A DNA stretch of 64,000 nucleotides from Brassica napus (GCF_020379485.1 NC_063450.1:26574137-26638136), one strand, 5' to 3'. Positions 11,017 through 22,790 are shown, counted from the stretch's first letter. Notes: generated by a model not told the origin, from the sequence alone. Program-made: numbers and translations.

Positions 11017-12177
11017 TTGCCCTACAACTATGATCAATTGATGTTTCAGAAATTGCAGAATCTTCGACAGGGCAGTCGCACTGTTGATGAATACGCAACA
11101 GAATTCTTTAAGATGATCAATAGGGTGGAGGTTCGAGATTCTGAAGAGCAACTTGTCATGCGGTTTATTGGAGGACTCCGTCAACAAATACAGTTTACTC
11201 TGAACCTATTCCGACCACAATCCATCTATGAAGCCCATCAACAGGCCATAACTATAGAAAATCAGTCTCGTGCTGGTTCTCAGCCTTGGGGTACTTCACG
11301 ACAAAACCGAACAACAGCAGCTTCGACAACCACACCTACCCCGGACACCACTTTTAACAAAACAGAAACAGCGATTGTGCCTGAAACCACCACGCAACAA
11401 CAACGCCATGGCGGCCTACATTGCTTCTCTTGTGGCGAACTTGGCCATCGTCAGTCTGCCTGTCCTTCACGAACTCGTCGCGGTCTCCTCATTGAAGAAG
11501 CAGACGATGATCCAGCTCCTATCTACGATGAGGAACCTACTGAAGAAGAAGAAGAAGTCTATCCTGATAATGGACAGCTTCTTGTTCTACGTCGATCATG
11601 TCTTGCACCTCGCTCAGACATGGAATTTCCACAATGCAAGAGGTTGTTCCAATCTCGATGTACAATTAATGGTAAGGTCTGCACATTTGTTATTTACTCA
11701 GGTAGTACTGAGAACGTCATTGCTGCTGATGCCGTTCAGAAGCTTGACCTGAAAGATGAACCGCACCGGTCTCCTTATAAACTTGCTTGGCTACAACAAG
11801 ATCATGACCTTATCATCACTCGACGTGTTCTCGTATCATTCTCTGTTGGCTCGACTTACCAAGATGAAGTTTACTGTGACATAGCGCCTATGGATGCTTG
11901 TCACCTCCTTCTCGGACGACCATGGGAATATGACAGACGCGTTATTCATGACGGCTTTCTCAACACATACACCTTTACTTTTGCAAACCGCAAACTTGTG
12001 TTGAAACCTACACCTGAAACCATTACCTTCCCATCACCTAAGCCGGTCATGTTCCTCCACAGAAAGCCATTTATCGACGCCATGCATGACGCAGACATGG
12101 TTCTGGTTCTTGTTACCAAACCAGTAGCCACTCAGCAATTGCCGCAAGTTCCGGAAGCCTTTAAAACAGTCCTCTGA
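11017..12177 (+). pseudogene. Gypsy gag C-terminus, zinc knuckle and protease
   Basis: Continues gag (LPYNYDQLMFQKLQNLRQG), with a zinc knuckle C-x2-C-x4-H-x4-C (CFSCGELGHRQSAC) near residues 146-159, an acidic linker, then a retropepsin-like domain. The protease active-site triad reads YSG: the catalytic Asp is replaced by Tyr (codon 11695-11697, TAC for GAC). LLLGRPWEYDR later in the domain is typical of Gypsy proteases. The frame ends at TGA 12175-12177, but the RT lead-in ([16 protein letters not shown]) follows at once in the same frame, so this is a premature stop. Confidence 0.85.
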
Positions 12178-13419
12178 GACTTCGCCGACATTTTCCCACA
12201 AGATCTACCTGAAGGCCTTCCACCACTATGGGACATCCAGCATCGCATCAATCTCCTTCCAGACGCAGCATTACGAAATCGTTCCCACTACCGTATGAGC
12301 CCAAGCGAACACGAAGAGCTGCAACGGCAAGTGGAGGAGCTCGTGGCAAAAGGATTTCTTCGTGAGAGTCTCTCTCCCTGTGCGGTTCCTGCCTTGCTCA
12401 TTCCTAAGAAGGACGGTTCTTGGAGAATGTGTGTTGACAGTAGAGCTATCAACAAAATTACAATCCGTTACCGTTTTCCGATTCCACGTCTTGACGACCT
12501 ACTGGATCAGATCGGCAAGGCAACTATATTCTCTAAGCTTGATTTGAAAATTGGATATCATCAGATACGAATCAATCCTGGTGATGAATGGAAAACAGCT
12601 TTCAAGACTCGCGAAGGATTATTTGGATGGCTTGTCATGCCTTTCGGCCTCTCTAATGCTCCCAGTACTTTTATGCGTATTATGAATCAAGCATTGCGTC
12701 CTTTCATCGGGAAATTCGTCGTAGTTTACTTCGATGATATTTTGATCTTTAGCACGTCACTGGAGGAACACGTGCGCCACCTTTCAGACGTTCTCACAGT
12801 ATTATGTCGGGATAAGCTCTATGCTACCTTGAAGAAGTGCAAATTTGGCTCCTCTAAAGTACACTTCCTTGGCTATATTGTTTCGGCCCAGGGACTTGCT
12901 GTTGATCCTGCCAAGATCTCTGCGTTACAGTCAAGGCCATCACCGACCACGATCACCGCGGTTCGCAGCTTTCACGGTCTTGCCTCCTTCTATAGGCGCT
13001 TTGTATCACAGTTTAGTAGTCTTATGGCACCTATTACTGACTGCATACGCGATGGACACTTTGTCTGGACTCCGGAAGCTGCTCAGGCCTTTCTGGTCAT
13101 TAAAGACAAACTCTGCTCTGCCCCAGTCCTTGCTCTCCCGGACTTCTCCTTGGTGTTTGAGCTACATTGCGATGCCTCAAAGACCGGCATCGGCGCTGTT
13201 TTGAGACAAAAAGGCCGTCTCATTGCCTTCTACAGCGAGAAATTAGCTGGTGCACGTTTTCGTTACAGCACCTACGACATCGAGTTTTATGCAATCGTAC
13301 AAGCCATCAAACATTGGCGGCAATATTTGTTTCATAAAGAATTCGTTCTTTATACCGACCATGATGCATTGAAACATCTAAGCAGCCAAGGGAAAGTTTC
13401 GTCGCGCCACGCATCTTAG
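12178..13419 (+). pseudogene. Gypsy reverse transcriptase and RNase H
   Basis: In frame with the protease. RT motifs: [14 protein letters not shown], the Asp of [13 protein letters not shown], the [11 protein letters not shown] box, and the catalytic YFDD near 12727. RNase H follows with [14 protein letters not shown] (first Asp), the Glu in TYDIEFYAI and [10 protein letters not shown]. The frame stops at TAG 13417-13419, where relatives have Trp (SRHASW). The RNase H tail (HTSGASNRVADALSRR) follows in frame. Apart from stops this is the best kept part of the element. Confidence 0.9.
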
Positions 13420-14823
13420 ATAGCATACCTTCAAAAATTTACATTTGTCATCAAGCATACTTCGGGGGCTTCAAACAGAGTTGCCGATGCCTTAAGTCGC
13501 AGGCATTCTGTTCTTACGGTTCTTCACACATCAGTTCCCGGCTTCGCCACATTTGCAGATCTTTATCCTAGTGATCCGTTCTTTGGTAACATCTTTGCAA
13601 CTTTGTAATCAGGCACACCACTTGTGGACTACACCTTGCACGAAGGGTTTCTTTTCTACAGGTCACGACTCTTTATTCCTGATTGTAGCCTCTGGTTGCA
13701 GCTCATTACGGAACTTCATTGCGAAGGTCATATTGGCCGCGATCGAACCTTACACCTCGTCACCACTTCCTACTTTTGGCCTTCTCTCCGCCGCGATGTG
13801 GAAAGATTTATTGAGAGATGTGTCGTGTGCCAGACATCTAAAGGAACTTCTTCGAATGCTGGCCTTTATATGCCTCTACATGTTCCGACACAACCATGGA
13901 CAGACATTAGTATGGACTTTGTGGTTGGCCTTCCTCGCACTCAACGAGGTTTTGATTCCATCTTCGTCGTCGTTGACCCTTTTTCAAAAATGGTTCACTT
14001 CATCCCTTGTAAGAAGACGACCGACGCTTCACAGGTAGCTACTTTGTTCTTGCGGGAGATATACCGTTTACATGGATTGCCTATGTCTATTGTCTCCGAC
14101 AGAGATTTGCGTTTTCTTGGGCACTTTTGGCGTTCTCTTTGGAAGCTTTTGGGAACTTCTCTCGATATGAGCTCTGCCTATCACCCACAAACCGATGGCC
14201 AAACTGAAGTGACGAATCGATCTTTAGGGAATCTCTTGCGTTGCTTAGTTGGTGATAGCATTAAAACATGGGATGGGAAGTTGCCTCAAGCAGAATTTGC
14301 CCACAATCATGCTTTTAACCGGAGTTTAGGCTTCTCTCCTTTCCAGGTGATTTATGGAACAGTTCCTCGAGCTCCAGTCGATCTTTCTACTCTTCCGGAT
14401 CATACTCGCATTCATGGCGATGCAGCAAAGTTTGTCGACTCATTCACGCATCTCCATGAGCAAGCCATCACGACTTTAGAAGCTTCTTCGGTAAACTACA
14501 AACGTCATATGGATAAGCACCGACGTCGTCTTGTATTTGAAGTTGGAGATTTCGTTTGGGCATATCTTACACGGGATAGGATGCCGACTCATGCTTACAA
14601 CAAACTCAAAGCCAAGAAGATAGGTCCGCTCGAAGTCCTAGAACGTATAAATGACAATGCTTACCGTCTCCGTCTCCCTGCTGATATTAACACTTCTGAT
14701 GTGTTTAATGTCAAGTATTTGTCTCGTTTTGTTTCCGACACCAATGGTTCAGATTCGCGGTCGAATCCTTCTCACCCGGGGAGACCTGATGCAGCATCAT
14801 CATCATCATTGGCGCCAACATGA
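13420..14823 (+). pseudogene. Gypsy integrase, one upstream stop, reads into the 3' LTR
   Basis: Same frame; a TAA near 13606 breaks the link to RNase H. The integrase has the HHCC zinc motif (H-x3-H in LHCEGHIG, C-x2-C in CVVC), then the catalytic core: Asp in SMDFVVGLP, Asp in SDRDLRF and Glu in DGQTEV. The C-terminal part ends with the GPLEVLERIND and FNVKYLSRF motifs. The frame crosses the polypurine tract and ends at TGA 14821-14823, about 12 codons inside the 3' LTR. Integrase would join the cDNA to the genome, and the 5 bp TSD agrees with such an enzyme. Confidence 0.9.
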
Positions 14824-15167
14824 GGCATTTGAATCATAACTCCTTTAGCTTATACGTTTTGGGTTTTTGGCTTTATTTCCTTTTTCATAAACTTCCTTTT
14901 TTAGTAAGTCTTATGTTTCCCTTTTCTATTAGGGTTTGTCTAATAGAAGAGCTATATAAACGCAGGTAAAGCTTAGATACTAGATACGTTTGATTTTATA
15001 ATAAGAAGAGCTTTGCTTTTATCCCTTGTTTAGATTCGATTAAATTCATCAAAATAGGAAGTTGGTCTCAAGAAGCTATCGAAAGAAATTCGTGATCAAT
15101 CCAAGAACAGGTCTCGAAGAACCCTAAATTCTTAGATCGACCGTTCACCCATTCGTACGCTGCGCCA
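14787..15167 (+). repeat. 3' LTR of the Gypsy element
   Basis: Starts TGATGCAGCATC and ends GCTGCGCCA. Preceded by the purine-rich tract ACCCGGGGAGACC. Followed by the TSD TCTTT at 15168-15172. Confidence 0.93.
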
Positions 15168-15172
15168 TCTTT

Positions 15173-15981
15173 CATCGTCTATCGCTGGCGCTCCAAGTGT
15201 TGATGCTGTAATTGCCACCGAGGTGGTAGAGATGACAAATTCGCCAGTGAAGGTTGTCTCTGCTGAGGGAATTCAATCTGGATCTGCTCCTGGCTCATCT
15301 AAGGTCCTCGCTCCCTCGACTCTGGGTATCTCAATTCTGACTACACCGGTTTCTGAGCAAGTTACTACTCCCACTAACGGTGAGGAGTCTAGTGCTGGAG
15401 AAGCTCCAGCAGCTGAATCTACTAAGGTGGAAGCTGAGGTCACGACAAAAAGGCCTTCGACTTCAAAATCGCTTGCGGTCAAGAACTATGCAAATCTCCT
15501 AAAGGATTCAGCTCAGTTGGAGGAATTGGGCACGCCAACAGAGCACATCTCCGGTGTCCTTTTCGTCCTAATTCTGGATGCGAATATCGCGGCCGCAAAG
15601 GAAGAATCTCGTGAATTCGTCTACGCAAGGTTCTACAGTGAATTCCCAGCAATGGGTCGAATTATTGGAGTAGTCAACGCTATTTGGGCGAAAGCTGGTC
15701 CAAGAGTTTTTGTGCATAACATTGGTGAGGGTGCATACCTTCTGCGAGTTACTAAGGCGAAATCAAGAGAATCCATTCTGGCAAGAACGTTCGGCGAGTT
15801 GGACGACTTGTTCGATTCAACTCGCCCGTTCGGCGAGTTGGACGGTGTATTCGGAGTTATTGGGTCATTGTTGATGCTCAGAGTTATTGGGTCATCGCTG
15901 ACACCACCCAAACATTTCAATAAGGAGCCAACAAGCATAATCCTATTGCCCTCTTCCAAAGGCCCACAAGTATTTCCGTAA
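15173..15981 (+). pseudogene. LINE ORF1, second segment (DUF4283-like region)
   Basis: The frame continues from the segment ending at 10044. A Ser/Thr/Pro/Glu-rich linker leads into a region with the plant LINE ORF1 (DUF4283) signature: YARFYSEFPAMGRIIGVVNA, then RVFVHNIGEGAYLLRV. After about 15795 the protein no longer looks like ORF1. It reads through two copies of a GTTCGGCGAGTTGGAC segment and ends at TAA 15979-15981, so the tail is foreign or scrambled sequence. The zinc knuckle expected further on is absent. Confidence 0.72.
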
Positions 15982-16225
15982 ACCAAATATAAATAATCAA
16001 CCAAATCAATCAAGCAGGTCAATACAACATAAAATAACACAACAGCCAGGTTACTTCATGGACTAGGCTTCTCATCTTCAAACGCCTAACAATTAGACCA
16101 CCCCTAACAACCCACGAAGTTTCCAGATATAACCCACCAGCCTCTATTTCGAATTGTACGCTATCTCAACTATAAAATGACTTCCCTTATTTTTGACATA
16201 TTTAATTGACCAATATTGTATCATA
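15982..16225. other. Intergenic DNA
   Basis: No gene or element end recognised. Confidence 0.4.
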
Positions 16226-16469
16226 CTCCATCCGTTCGGATTTATATGTCGTTTTACAATTTTACACATAAATTAAGACAGTTCCTGCAATACTTATTTT
16301 AGCCTTTCTATTAACATGTAATGTTAAGCTCACTTTGTATTATTATCACCAGCTATAATTAATTACAAGGGTAGAGCAAGTAATATTTTATCATTTCTAA
16401 CATCAAACATCAACTATAGTGATAAAAAAAAAAGTCAGTAAAATGTCGGATAAATCCGAATGGAGGGAG
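16226..16469. mobile_element. Stowaway-type MITE
   Basis: 244 bp flanked by TA (16224-16225 and 16470-16471). The terminal inverted repeats, CTCCATCCGTTCGGATTTAT and the complement of ATAAATCCGAATGGAGGGAG, match the Stowaway consensus. Non-coding; mobilised in trans by Tc1/mariner-type transposases. Confidence 0.9.
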
Positions 16470-16471
16470 TA

Positions 16472-17645
16472 TAAAACAACTTCGCAATCCTGCACACTCA
16501 CTGCCCAAACATAAAATTCATCCTACAGTGACAAAAAATTTAAAAGAGCAAAAGCATTCACATGGTCCTTACTTCCAAATGTTAACCCAACAAACAAATA
16601 ACAATAACCCTTTTCCTAACGATCGATTCAAGAACCAAGAACAACAGTTATGACCTTTTATATTATTTTTTAACCTTTTTAGACTGATTTTCTTAGTACT
16701 CCTATATCTATCATTTTGCATAAATTAAATAGTTGAAACCACGATTTATCTCTTGTATCACGGTCGGACCAATCCGATCCATACTGGTTCTGAAGGCATT
16801 GAAAATAATATAGACATAAGACATAAATAACTTTGATCATTACGGCTTATGAGTCGTCTAGTTTAAAGGAAGTATATGGGATGCTCTAACTGAATAAGGT
16901 AATGCTACTTTGAAACTCATTACTACACAAACATATCACCTGTCAATGTCTTTTTAAGTGTTTGGGTTCTTAGCTTGTAGCCTGTCCTCTCCTTCTTCTT
17001 CTTTTTTTTTTCTTTAGATCACTTGAACGCTCAAAAATCTTGTCCAACACATAAAAGGGACCCCTTTTATGTTCACATGCACCACATAAACGCCAACTTT
17101 ATAAATTAGGTCAATCTAGCTCCCAAACTTTAATTATTACTTATTCACATTAGTTGAACAAGCACGTGATTTGAAGTCTATTAAGACAAATAGAAGACTT
17201 AATTTGAGCAGAATCCAATATCATTAGCATAGAGGAAGAAAATTCATCAAACCCTAAGATAAATCTGATCTTTTGTTTCGCCCAAAGAAGAAAGAATTGC
17301 AAATGAAGCGACATGGTCTTGATAATGGAGATTTTCCCATGTGATGCAAGAGAGATAGATAGAGCCATCCACAATTGAGAAGAAAATATATTCACTCTCA
17401 CAATAAAATCAAAATAAAACTAAAACAGTTTGATCCACTAATTATGAATTGCAACTGAACTTTGACATGATGAATCAAATCCAGTTTTTTGTGCACAAAT
17501 TTATAAGCTCAAGTTGAAGTTAAATTTAAACTAAATTTCTTATAACTAGTTAAGAAGATCCCATCAAAACACTTAACTGTATAATAAGATTAAATAAAAT
17601 TGTTAACTATATAATTCCTAGGCTTCAATAAAATGAATTAACCTC
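16472..17645. other. Intergenic DNA
   Basis: No supported gene. An open frame on the minus strand at 17150-17401 has no recognisable domain and no homologue I can name. Confidence 0.45.
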
Positions 17646-18227
17646 TATCTTATATATTAAAACAGAAGTCACAACTTTGATTCATGTGTGACTTTTAAAA
17701 AATAGACTTAATGGACATATTCCTAGAAAGTCATGTTACATTTAATATCTAATCTTATCATTTAAATTTTGGGCCTACCATAAATTTTTATTGGGCTATC
17801 AATAATTGGATTTAAACAATATATGATCCATTAGATTTATAGATAATATAAATTAAATAGATATAATTTAATGTTGTAATACTATATCTCTATATGCTAA
17901 ATATTTAAACATTTGTTGATATTAACTTTTAAAATTATAAAGATTTTTTTTTAAATAACAAAAATCATATTATCTAACAATGATTAATTTTTACTACCTT
18001 AAACAATGAAAACAAGTTTTAAACTATATAGTTTATTTTAAAAATTAAACACAAACTAAATGTTTAATTATTTACTCTATAATATAAATCTATGAAGCGA
18101 AAAGTTTAATTTTTAAAAACTTTCTAAATTTGTGAAATGTTACAATATCTTTGAATGTGACAATAAAACAATATTTTACTAATCTTTATATATATATAGT
18201 TACGATTTTAATAATAAAATAATAATC

Positions 18228-18262
<35 letters not shown>

Positions 18263-18454
18263 AAGATACAAATACATGTTAAAGTTTGAAACAATCAATT
18301 AAATGAAAAAAAATATACAGTAAATTTATTATGTTTTAAAAATTGATAGACACACATATATTATAATATATATCAATTTAGAATTGAAAACAAAATATTT
18401 ATAAAAATAAATGCAAACAAAAATTTGTGCGGTTGCATGGATCGAGAGATCTAG
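17646..18454. mobile_element. Non-autonomous Helitron-like element
   Basis: Begins TCTATCTTATATATTAAAACAG, followed by AGTCACAACTTTGATTC, the 5' style of Brassicaceae ATREP-type Helitrons, and ends ATCTAGT, so CTAG is at 18451-18454. Just before the end, TGCGGTTGCA could form only a short weak hairpin. There is no TSD and no inverted repeat, as expected for Helitrons, and no coding sequence. An (AT)n run lies at 18232-18260. Ends are judged by eye. Confidence 0.55.
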
Positions 18455-18836
18455 TAGGTTATTAAATCCCAAGTTTAAAAATATCATTTGATGTTGATAG
18501 CTTTACAGTAAATAAATAAATAGCCTTTTAACTATATGCCGAAGTTTGACTAAGCAGATCAAATAATGATGACTTGTCTTTATGGAGATCGCTTATTCCA
18601 ATACATTTTTTTATGAATTACGTACACAGCAAGTGGATGTTTCTCAGACAATACGTCCAAAACTTTATTGGATTTTCTTAACTAAAAAAAAGAAGAATTA
18701 AGATTTTCTGTTCAAAGTAATTTTCGAATTTTACTTAATGATTAATTAGATTTATCATCCTTCTTGAAGAATGTATATTTGGTGAGAAGACGGATCATTC
18801 TTACTCTAATTAGTAAAAGTTATAAACACTATCTCT
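18455..18836. other. Intergenic DNA
   Basis: AT-rich; nothing supported. Confidence 0.4.
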
Positions 18837-20026
18837 TAACGCTACAAGAAATAGGTACATTCTTAGCACGGAAAATATGCTATATTAGATGTTTGATAGC
18901 CAATTCATAAATGCTATGTATACGGCAGTCATCATAGGTACCCCTTCTACGATAGCATTTTTTGTACGCTACGAAATGTGCACATATGATAGCAATACTT
19001 AGAATGATATTATTAACTTTACTATTAGCACTATTTTCATGCTATTATAGGTCATCTGATAAACTAAAAATAATTATAATTAAAAATAAAATAATTGAAA
19101 ATTAAACCAAAATTGTTTTATAATTAAAAATAAAATAAATTTTATTTATCAAATAAATTTTATTTATAAATTTTATTTAGTTTACAATAAATTTTGGTTT
19201 ACAAAACTAAACCAATAATACAAAAATATATTACTCTAATCTTAACTAAACCAATTAATTAATGTAAACCTAACTAAACCAACTGATTAACTAAACCAAA
19301 ATCTAAACCTAATAGATGCTTCAGCCACCGTCCACGATTCAAACTCGCCACCATCTGCTGTCCTCCTCCACCCTCGCCACCATCTGCTGTCCTCGCCACC
19401 GTCGTCACTCTCTCTCCGCCATCGTCAACAGCACGATGTCACCAAGTCATCGAACCATCACGCTCAGCCACCATTATCGACCTCGAGCCACCAAGCTTCT
19501 TCAGCCTCCTCCACCTTCTTTAACTAAGAACATAAAAACAAATACACAGAGAGAATCGAATACATAAGAACAACAAAAAATCAAAATCAAAACACAGAGA
19601 GTGACATTTGAGAAGCTTCTGACATTTGACGGATCAGATCTCGTACTTCACTCATCAGACTAAATACAGAGAGAGAAGAGAGAGGTGACCTTAGTGGTGG
19701 TAAAATGTGTGTTGGAATGGAAGGTAGTGGTGAGGATGAGCGCCTCGGTGGTGGTTGTGGTAGCGATGAGTTGAGAGGAGGCGTACGGAGGCAAGTTTCA
19801 GAGACTTGGTCGTCCTCTCCATGATTCTTCTTCTCTCAACTCTTGGACTCAAACTCCAAATCAATTTCTGCCACACCGCCTTGCACCACCGGAGAGGAGA
19901 AGACCAGAGAAGAACGGAAAAAAACGAAGAGGGGATGAACAGAGAAGACACCACGCCTTGCACTACCGAATAAGAAAGAGGAGATGAGATTCGTAGAGGG
20001 AAAGAAGAGATGAAGATCTGAGAAAG

Positions 20027-20052
20027 AAGAGAGAAAGAAAGAAAGAAAGAAA
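20027..20052. repeat. GAAA-type microsatellite
   Basis: Purine run with repeated GAAA units inside the CACTA element. Confidence 0.6.
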
Positions 20053-20302
20053 GACGAAAAGACATAAAGCAAAAAGAAAATAAATCTTGAAAGTATTCTA
20101 TCCATTAGATCAAAGCTCCATCAACGGTTAAGATTATAAAAGGAGTGATCTGCACCTTTCTTACATTAACCAATAGCAGTCCACCTTTTTAGTTTATTTA
20201 GATTGTTTGAGTGGTTTTAAAAGTCTGTGTGTGGAAATAATTGTCATATTGGGATTGATGGTTGTGATTCAAAGTTTATGGGCTATGTTTAAGATTTAAT
20301 AA

Positions 20303-20436
20303 TGGTTTGGAATCTTAGGATTATGGTTTGGGTTTTGGTAATAAAGGATTGGAATCTTAGGAATAGGGTTTGGGTTTTGGTAATAAAGGATTGGAATCTT
20401 AGGAATAGGGTTTGGGGTTTGGTAATAGGGTTTGGG
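20303..20436. repeat. About three tandem copies of a 42 bp unit
   Basis: The repeated unit contains GGATTGGAATCTTAGGAATA and GGGTTTGGGTTTTGG. Copies differ slightly. It lies inside the CACTA interior. Confidence 0.75.
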
Positions 20437-21509
20437 GTTATCCATATGATTCTTTCTTAACCAATAGATATTTATTTTAATAATTGATGTTTAAGTTTGA
20501 AAATATTAAATTAAAATCAAGATTATGATTTGGATATAGAGTTTATGTTTAGAATTTAGGGTTTGAAATATAGCGTTATGGATTAATTTTAGAATGTAAA
20601 ATTTATGTTTTGGAGTTTATAATTATTTAAATGTAGTGTTATGATATAAAGTCTGGTCATCATTTTAAAATTTTGTATGTTTACACAGAAATCTAATTTA
20701 TAATTCGGTTATAAATTTGTACGTTTGATTCAAAAGTTTAAAAGTTTTAAGTTAAGATTTTATGGTTTGTAAAAAAATTATGATTAAGAGTAAAGTTTAC
20801 TTTTGTGATTTATGATTTGGATGTTGGAATATGAGGTTTAGGGTTAAAGTTTAATATTTTGGATTAAAGTTAGAAAATAATAGATTTGAAGACTAGATAT
20901 AAGATTAGTAGTTAAATTTTTAATAATTTAGATTTGAAATTTATATTTAGAGTATTGAATGTATAGTTTATGTTTGAAGTTAGAATTTAGAATATATATA
21001 GTTTGATTTAATATTTATGTTTAAGAAATTATAGTTTAAGATTAAGAAGACAAAAATTTGAGTTTAATTTTAAGACTTGATGTTATAATTTGAAAAGATT
21101 AGAGTTTTAAGGGTTGTCTTTAGATTTTTTAGGGTTAAAACTATGTTTAGGATTTAGGGGTTCAAATAGCTTTTTTAGCATTATAAAAATGCTATTATAT
21201 GTCTTTTATAGCATTACTAAAGCCGCGAAAATAATGTATTTGGCGCTTGAATCTAATTTATCGCTAAATATTGGCGGAATCTGTGATTTTATCTTTCCGC
21301 TAACTTAATTTTCAAAATAGCATTAATTAAGTGCTATTTTAGGTTTCATTCTATCATAGCATTTATCTAGCGCTATTAGATAATACGGAAAATTTTAAAT
21401 CATCTACGATAGCAGTTCAGTAAAACGTGTTATAATAATCTGTTATCAATGTAGACTTTTTTTGTAGTGTAACTGAAAATAATATTTAAAGCAATGTTCC
21501 TGTAATATA

Positions 21510-21565
21510 CTTCTTCCATTTTATAATAGATGAAGTTTTGATTCTTTACACACATATTAAGAAAT
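21510..21565. mobile_element. Stowaway-type MITE, left part, split by the Tat element
   Basis: After TA (21508-21509) the terminal repeat CTTCTTCCATTTTATAATAG begins. The MITE is cut by the Tat LTR at 21566 and resumes at 58702. It resembles the MITE at 16226-16469, sharing the TTTACACA...ATTAAGA stretch. Confidence 0.8.
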
Positions 21566-22789
21566 TGTTGGGGTCAAAATCGGTCACGACGGAATCGATG
21601 TCCGAAAGTCCTCAGAAAAATCGAACCTCGGTCAAAATTTCAAAAGCCGAGAAAACAAATAGCTGAAAAGGATCGCCCGGCGAGCTCGACCATGACACCA
21701 GCCAGCTCGACCATGACACCACGACCGTGTTGCCGGTCGACTCGCCGGCGAGCTCGGCCACTACACGAGCCAGCTCGCCTGGCGAGCACGACCGTGTTGC
21801 CGGTCGACTCGCCGGTGACACGAGCCAGCTCGCCCGGCGAGCACGACCGTGGCACGGATCATCTCGCCCGGCGAGCGCGGCCAATTCTCCGTGGATCATT
21901 CTGAACCCGGTCCCATCCCATAACCATGCATCTTCGTCCGAAGTTTCCGTAACTCAGTCTTTGGGTCCATGGATGCGACAACAATCTTCCGTCTAAAAAA
22001 CATCGTCGAAAGTCTTCGGGAAGTTGGGAAGGTTATGTCTCTCAAACGGTTCCTATTCTTCGTAGTAGAGCAGGTTACGGTTAACTTAACACCAATTGCC
22101 TCGGCTATGCGAAGAAACAGGGTTCCGTTGGAAGAACCATGCCTATACCAACGGATACTTCGCGAGTAAAATCGTAAAAACGCTAAAGTCTCGATACGGC
22201 CCAAAGAGGGTCCGAATTGCGGACAGCGGCCCATCTATGGTTCCAAAAGACTTGAGCCCAAAGACTGGTATGACGGTTTATCTCATCCGCGGGAAGAGAT
22301 AAATGTTAAATTTCCGAAGATAATCACAAAGAAAAGAAAATATGGAAAAGCCCGCTTCGCGACAAATCAGGCCCAAGAAGAGGTAAACCGATCTAAGGAG
22401 GAGTATATAAGGAGGACCTATGACGAAGAGGGAGGGGGATCAGAGCAGATGAGAGCACATCAGAGCAACTTAGCACTTAGAGCAATTTAGGCATCTTTTT
22501 CCGTTTTTACTAATCGAGCTGCGACTCAACTAGTTTAGATTTAGGTCGCTAGACTAGCGAACGTACCGACAGCTCTTGTAGCCTAGGTCTTTACTTGTTG
22601 TTCACACTCAAACGCGAATTCGGAAATAAGATCCTCTTATTCCCTTTTTCTGCTTATTTTCATTTTATTCTTTCATATTGATCGTGTCGTGTGTGGCCCA
22701 GCAGATAACTGGGACCTTCAGGGAAGGCTAGGTTAACTTGGCTTTCCTCCGATTAACAAAACTCGACGGTGTGAATTTCGGTTCCCACA
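21566..22789 (+). repeat. 5' LTR of the Tat element
   Basis: 1,224 bp. Contains GC-rich direct repeats at about 21667-21880 built on GCCGGTCGACTCGCCGG and CACGAGCCAGCTCGCC. TATATAA at 22404-22410. The 3' LTR lacks about 27 bp found near its start. Confidence 0.92.
22404..22410 (+). promoter_or_regulatory. TATA box in the Tat LTR
   Basis: TATATAA in GGAGTATATAAGGAG, also present in the 3' LTR near 58309. It is the likely core promoter. Confidence 0.55.
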
Positions 22790-22790
22790 G

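Larger units (their letters stand above)
10045..15167 (+). mobile_element. Full-length Ty3/Gypsy LTR retrotransposon, inactive
   Basis: 5,123 bp. LTRs of 376 bp (10045-10420) and 381 bp (14787-15167) both run from TG to CA. The 5 bp TSD TCTTT is perfect (10040-10044 and 15168-15172). A primer site matching initiator tRNA-Met is at 10424-10435 and a purine-rich tract ends at 14786. Domain order gag, protease, RT, RNase H, integrase is that of Ty3/Gypsy. There is no chromodomain that I can recognise, so I leave the lineage open. Frameshifts, stops and a lost protease residue make it non-coding as it stands. Confidence 0.93.
9840..15795 (+). mobile_element. 5' part of a second LINE, split by a Gypsy element
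   Basis: GC-richer 5' UTR-like sequence begins near 9840, then ORF1 starts at 9945. The element is interrupted at 10044/10045 by a complete LTR retrotransposon and resumes at 15173. Sequence like LINE ORF1 continues to about 15795 and then stops being recognisable. No ORF2 follows, so the 3' part is missing. Confidence 0.75.
18840..21469. mobile_element. Non-autonomous CACTA (En/Spm-type) transposon
   Basis: 2,630 bp. The right end reads CACTACAAAAAAAGTCTACATT on the complement; the left end is CGCTACAAGAAATAGGTACATT, the same repeat with a mutated second base. The 3 bp TSD TAA is at 18837-18839 and 21470-21472. Subterminal zones (about 18870-19050 and 21170-21420) are dense in ATAGCA/TGCTAT motifs in both directions, as in CACTA transposase-binding regions. 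The interior has a GC-richer block (19320-20060) and a long stretch of TTAGGG-like degenerate repeats, but no transposase. Confidence 0.85.

Noticed and set aside
17150..17401. 83-codon minus-strand ORF
   Set aside because: No recognisable domain, AT-rich context, no promoter or conserved motif.
19691..20105. Ser/Phe-rich minus-strand ORFs in the CACTA element
   Set aside because: Complement of a purine-rich GAGA/GAAA stretch; low complexity gives open frames by chance.
20460..21150. Interstitial telomere tract
   Set aside because: TTTAGGG-like motifs are scattered and degenerate, not a regular seven-base repeat.
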